A stretch of DNA of 64,000 nucleotides from Callorhinus ursinus. Its lineage: Eukaryota > Chordata > Mammalia > Carnivora > Otariidae. The position numbers were made by a program, and so were the translations under genes. The notes beneath the pieces are model-generated. The model was not told the DNA's origin. It did no database searches and saw only the letters and a program-made list of their open reading frames with translations. Positions 58,960 to 64,000 of the stretch are shown here, piece after piece (positions within the stretch are counted from its first letter, which is position 1; each line of letters begins with the position of its first letter). The stretch spans positions 639,473-703,472 of the forward strand of contig NW_020313165.1 of NCBI RefSeq assembly GCF_003265705.1. Reading direction: 5' to 3'.

Positions 58960-59185
58960 CATAATACATTGACTAATGGTCAAATGTACAAGTATTGGTA
59001 TCAGGTCTGATTTTGTGTCCTGGTTCTGCCACTTACAAGCTTTGTAATTACAGGAAAGTCACATTTACTTTCTACCTAAAGGTTTCCCATCTGTGAAACA
59101 GAATTCATGTCTCCTAGAGTTGCAATGAAATAATGGAAATAGAGCACGTGGCATGCTTGTTTGGCACATGATGGGTCTCCACCAC
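58960..59185 (+). repeat. MIR SINE
   Basis: GTCCTGGTTCTGCCACTTAC, TACAGGAAAGTCACATTTAC, TTTCCCATCTGTGAAACAGA, AGAGTTGCAATGAAATAATG. Confidence 0.8.
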
Positions 59186-59839
59186 TGTCAGCAGAAGTCA
59201 TCCAACCTTACCCAGAAAATGGTGAGGACAACTATTTTCACTATTTGCAACAGAAAAATAAAAGCAACGTAAATAATCCAGATCACAAAATATTCCTAAT
59301 TTAATTCCCCAAAGCTAGACTCATACTATTTTCCTATTTATTCAAAACCACAATGAGGTCTCTTTCTATGCACTACTTGGCACATAATTCTATCTATGAA
59401 GTTTAACACTTATTTCTATTCTCTAAGTCTTTGTGTTCCTCAGACCCACAGGATGTTAATAGGTGTTACACACACATAAAAAAAGGTTCCTGGTCACATG
59501 AGATTTGGAATTTACACAGGGTTCTTCATCACAAGATTTCTTGGAGCTTTTGGTGTGTATAAGAACACGGAAATCTCTGAAGGAGGATATAATATGCAAC
59601 ATTTCAAATTTAATTGGCCGCAGAACCCTTTCTGAGGGTTGCTGTCCCACAATTAGTGTGCTGCAGCATGCTCTTTGACAAACAATGCCTAATTGTTTCA
59701 AGGGTGTCAGCCTTGTCTTTCAAGTTAAACCATAAAGTCCCCAAGAGGAGAGAAATAATTGCCTCTTTTGTATTCCCCATAGCACCAGCACCGAGTAGGA
59801 AATAGAGCATTTCAGTAAATATGTGTCGTTTAATAAAAT

Positions 59840-60480
59840 GATTTTTATTCCTTAATCAGCATTTATTCACTATTTCCAGAGTGCCTGCTCTATGCTGGAT
59901 ATTATCCTTGGCACTAAGAAAATTAAATTAAATATAGCCCCTGCCCTCAGGAAACGTACAGCCCGTAATGAAGAAAGGCAAATATATAAATACGTTATTG
60001 CTCACTAATTACTATAATGTCATGTTTACAAGCTCTTAGAGTGACACAAAGAAGGTAACAATAGCTTCATGGCCGGAGGCAGAGAATGGGAAGGTGGGGA
60101 GGGGTGTGGGTGGAAAGAGGTTTCACTGCAAAGGTGACCGTGGAACGAACTAAAGCTTGAGCATGGGGAAGGCATTCTCCAGGCAGGCCAGGGGTTTAAA
60201 GGGAATTCCAGGAAAAAGCAAGATGCGTGTGCAAAATCACAGACATAAACATAGCACAGGTTGTTTACTGCATCGTGAGAGTTCTGTATGGCTTCTGAAT
60301 AAAACACACATGACGCTGCAATGGGGGCTGGAATAGGGGAGGTAGAGGAGGCAGGTCACGGAATGCCTGGTATCTTGCATGCCATGTTAGAAAGTTTTAA
60401 TTGTTCTGGAGGTAATGGGTAGCCAGTGACAGATCCGGGGTCCTTGAAAATGTCTAGAAAGTTTTTGAAGATGAAGGGAA
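59840..60480 (+). repeat. Ancient L2/MIR-related repeat complex
   Basis: The left part (TTCCAGAGTGCCTGCTCTAT, CCCTGCCCTCAGGAAACGTA) resembles an L2/MIR3 fragment. The right part (GGCATTCTCCAGGCAGGCCA, AGATGCGTGTGCAAAATCAC, GGTAATGGGTAGCCAGTGAC) follows a widespread mammalian repeat that I cannot name surely. Confidence 0.5.
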
Positions 60481-60484
60481 AGAT

Positions 60485-61995
60485 AGGACCCAGGAAGCAT
60501 ATCCTCCCTCAACTTCAGAACACTGTTGACAATGACAGGGCATGTCTGTGTTTCTCCCTAATTGAAACAAATCCCTATCATCTTCATTTGATGATAGCAT
60601 AAGATCATTGTCCTTTCCCCATTCCCTATTCATAGCCTCTTTTGGAATAATACTGTCCCTCTAGTATGATGAATTACTAATTAATATTTGACTATGTTTA
60701 AAAAGATGAAAGCTTTTGGAAACTGTGAATGATAATATTATAAACTGATATTGTTTAGAAACCCCATGATATCTGAAGAAGAGAATTATGTCAACAGCAT
60801 CCTTGGAGATATTTAAGTTTGTTGTTTTTAAAAATCATTCCTTAATAGGAGAGTATATAAGGAAGATACTTTGGTTGAAGCATGCCATGTAATATCAGAA
60901 AAGGATTATGATTCTAGTTTGTAGAAACACCAGCAATTAATGGAATTGCTCTTGGGGGAGAACTGAACATATACTTTTAAATGTGTTAAAAATTTTACAT
61001 GGTCTACCAAATAATGTAATATACTCAGAGCATTTGGAATCTCTGGTATTAAAAATCATGAACGGTATTTTTTTTTCTGCATTTCCAAACATTTCAAAGA
61101 CCATATATTTACCACATTTCTTATTATGAGATATTACTGTGGACTCAATACTTCATAAAGCTTTTTAAGGAAAAAAATTTTTTTTACATGATCCTTTAAG
61201 GATTCTTCTAGAATAAATCCCCAAGTAAAGCCACTCACTTGATACCAAAACTTGAGATACATCCTTGGGCCTTCAGATAATGGCATTATCTTCTTCCCTT
61301 TCTCCCTCAAACCCCACTGAGGATCAATCCTTCCTGCTTCGCACAACTTCCTTACCACATGTGCCGTGAGTGACTGAAATGCACTGGATGTGTTTTCAGA
61401 GTAACATGACTTCACAGAGAATCTTCAATTCCCTGCATGATGGACTAGGAGATAAAGACAGTCATCCTCTGCCAGATTCAAAGAGGCTACAACCCATTCA
61501 CTGTATTTGGTGGTGCTGTGACAGCAGCTGTCTTCCGTGGGTGCAGTGCAGGGAGAAGGGGCACCCGTTCCCCCGAATGACAGGAGAGGAGAGATGCATT
61601 AACTGCAGGAAATCCTCATAAATGAAATAACCAAGCCCAAGAGGAAAACAGAAAAGCTCAAAATGACCTGGTGGTCCCCAGAGAAGGCAACCAAATAAAG
61701 GACAAATCCCCCAGCTAATCCTGAGGGCTCTGGCTGGAGAACATAATCAGGGGTAATCTCACAGGCAAGCAGAGGAGGCTGCTCCTCACCTGGAAGAATC
61801 CAAGGGCAGGGGGGGGAGGGGGGGGGCCAGTGTTCAAAGTTAGCTCTTCATCCTGGTCCTCAGGGGCAGGCAGTGGGCCACAGAGATGTAGGGTCCCCCT
61901 CTCAGCTCTGCCAGTGAAAGCACTCTTATTTATCAACCCAAGGTAATCAGGTTCCAAGGTTCTAGCACTCCCTAACCATTTTAAGAGGTAGATTA
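60485..61995. other. Intergenic, no recognised feature
   Basis: A poly-G tract stands at about 61,808-61,828 (interrupted by one A). I see no exon, RNA gene or nameable repeat. Short open frames around 61,134-61,957 have no known domain. Confidence 0.4.
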
Positions 61996-61999
61996 ATAG

Positions 62000-62201
62000 G
62001 GGGCACCTGGGTGGCTCAGTCAGTTAAGCATCTTTCAGTTTTGGCTCAGGCCATGATCTCAGGGTCCTGGGATCCAGCCCCACTTCAGGCTCTGTGCTCA
62101 GTATGGAGTCTGCTTGGGTTTCTTTCTCCCCTTACCTCTGCTCCTCTCCCCTACACTTGCTCTCTATCTCTCATAAATAAATAAATCAATCTTAAAAAAG
62201 A
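62000..62201 (+). mobile_element. CAN-SINE
   Basis: GGGGGCACCTGGGTGGCTCA head and CATAAATAAATAAATCAATC tail ending in an A-run. Confidence 0.94.
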
Positions 62202-62204
62202 AGG

Positions 62205-63500
62205 TGACCAGCTGCTGCTGGGGGTCTTATAGGGGTGCCTAAACAGCTTCACTCATATCCTAAGACCCAAAACTCTAGTTTTATAACACCAGGAAACCTG
62301 CCCTATGCACAGTATAGGTATTACTGTGCTAGGACATATACATTCCTGAACAACCTCAAGTTTTACAAAATTAGACTTAAAAATCACAAGCTTTATCCAG
62401 AATATGGGCCTAGGGCAAACCACCCAAGACATGTGTAACTTTCTAACCTGAGCACTTTTGGTATCAGTAATTGGAAACTCAAGAGAACTTAGAGAACCTA
62501 AACAGGCCACTAAGCAGGATTGGAGAATGCTTCAGGGGACACTGGAATATTCTCCACCTCAACAGTGGAAATGCTACTTGAAGGTCTGGGAAAATGCACG
62601 TGGAACTAGACTACAGATGTGCACACAGAAGGAAGTGCAATCTGCCCAAGGCTGGGAGAGCCCCACCCTGGGGAGGGACACCCCAGGAGAGAAGCTGATG
62701 TTCCATTTGCTTCATATAGAGCTAAAAAGGCTTCTGTCTGTGCTTCAGACAACAGAATATGTTTTTCTTTCCTACTGAAGGTTATAATTTCACTCTTCTG
62801 GTTCACTTTGCTGAGGAAAAATCACGTATGAATCAATACAACATCCACATTATGTGATGTCATATCCTCAGTTACCAATCACATGATGGCTAATTCAACA
62901 TTATAGAGAATTGTGTTATAGTGGGACAACTTACTTAACTTTCTGCTCTGTATCTCTTCTCCACACCAGGTAGCCCAGAGTGGAACAGGGAACAGATATC
63001 TGGGTGTCATCAAATCACAGGTTACAATGATCCTAAAATGCACCACCATTTTCCTGTGTGTGTAGCTGATAGCAAGGGGTCGCCAGAACTTGTGGGAAAC
63101 AAACCTGAGGTGCATATGGGCAGATGTAGACATAGCTCCATGAGAGGATTTATAACATTAGAATGTCTCACAGGAGGCAAGTATAGGCTATATAAGTACA
63201 GTGGACTTTTCTAGACCTTCAGCTGTACTGAGAATGGGGGTCGGGGGTGGGAGTGGCACAGTGGGCAGTAAAGTAAGAAGAAATGAGAATCTAGTGTCAT
63301 GGAAGCCAGGAGGAAAAGATGTTCTAAGAAGAGAGAGGCCATCTGTGTATAAGGCTGTTGAAAGATCAAGCAACAGGAAATCCTTCGATCTGGCAACATG
63401 AAGAATATTGTTTTGTTGGACAAGAGCAGTCATAGCAGAAGGTTGGAGACAGAAGCCTACTTAGAGTGAACAAGGAGAATGTGTTGTAAGGAAGTGCAGA
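62205..63500. other. Intergenic, no recognised feature
   Basis: Overlapping open frames of up to 106 codons on both strands have no recognised domain. Nothing I can assign. Confidence 0.4.
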
Positions 63501-63509
63501 GACTTTAGA

Positions 63510-63840
63510 CTAGAAGCTTGTAAAAGGCCAGATGGTAAATATTTTAGACTTTGCTGAATTAAGGTCTCTGTCACAACTATTCAATTTTGCCATTGTAGGG
63601 TGAAAGCAGTCACAGATAATATGTAAAGAAATGGGCATGGCTGTGTTCCGATAAAACTTTATGGAGTGAAATTTGCATTTCATATAATTTTTCCGTGTCA
63701 CAAAATATAGTCTTTTGATTTTTCCCCAAACATTTATAAATGCAAAACCCACTCTTACCTCTTGAACTGCACAAAAATGATTGTCAGGCCATATGTGGAC
63801 TGCATGCCATAGTGTGCCAACTCTTACAATAAGCCCCTCA
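63510..63840 (+). repeat. hAT-type non-autonomous DNA transposon relic
   Basis: GTAAAAGGCCAGATGGTAAA, AAATATTTTAGACTTTGCTG, GAAATGGGCATGGCTGTGTT and CCGATAAAACTTTATGGAGT: the same family as at 37,860-38,060, more complete. Confidence 0.65.
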
Positions 63841-63885
63841 GAAGAAGGTTTTTTGTGAATGGTGTTAGGAAGATGCAATCTATAG

Positions 63886-64000
63886 GGGCGCCTAGGTGGC
63901 TCAGTCGGTTAAGCGGCTGCCTTCGGCTCAGGTCATGATCCAAGGGTCCTGGGATCGAGCCCCATGTCCGGCTCCCTGCTCAGCAGAGAGCCTGCTTCTC
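63886..64000 (+). mobile_element. CAN-SINE, cut by the right window edge
   Basis: GGGGCGCCTAGGTGGCTCAG head, GGTTAAGCGGCTGCCTTCGG and GAGCCTGCTTCTC. The tail lies outside the window. Confidence 0.95.

Noticed and set aside
1..64000. A new defence, mobile or CRISPR-like system
   Set aside because: Repeats here are mammalian interspersed elements. There are no regularly spaced direct repeats, no bacterial operons and no unexplained cluster of coding regions.

Overview
This window is nuclear DNA from a placental carnivore, most likely a caniform of the arctoid group (bear, seal or mustelid type). The evidence is at least twenty tRNA-derived CAN-SINE copies in both orientations (heads like GGGCGCCTGGGTGGCTCAG, TC-rich body, AATAAA/AAATCTT tail), carnivore L1 elements, and intron/exon structure. 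I saw no SINE copy of the dog-specific young type. No bacterial, plasmid, phage or CRISPR features are present. I did not find a previously undescribed biological system.

Left part (about 1-28,200): the 5' half of one protein-coding gene, TOM1L1, on the minus strand. Seven coding exons with consensus GT/AG borders are visible (27753-27810, 25376-25460, 22771-22849, 8977-9126, 8233-8358, 6694-6798, 5390-5506). Together they give 720 nt, exactly 240 codons in one open frame: the VHS domain, the proline-rich linker and the start of the GAT domain. The later exons lie beyond the left edge. The first exon sits in a CpG island (about 27,560-28,180) that should hold the promoter. Intron 2 contains a full-length, still-open retrocopy of LSM3. 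Intron 3 contains a nearly full-length 7-kb L1 in the same orientation as the gene, with target-site duplications.

Right part (about 28,200-64,000): a repeat-rich stretch upstream of TOM1L1 with no convincing gene. It holds L2, MIR, MER5-like and other DNA-transposon relics, an old L1 split by a Tigger-like element and a SINE, a 3.8-kb old L1 fragment (53.57-57.4 kb), a 0.93-kb young L1 fragment inserted in an L2 copy, SINEs nested in SINEs, and one GATA/GATG microsatellite. It looks like ordinary intergenic DNA; this fits the gene-poor region that I recall upstream of human TOM1L1.

Functional outline: TOM1L1 is an endosomal/ubiquitin-sorting adaptor and Src-family kinase substrate. LSM3 is a core subunit of the LSM ring in U6 snRNP and mRNA decay; the copy here is a retrocopy, not the parent gene. 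Family names of old repeats are from memory of consensus sequences, so their boundaries are approximate.
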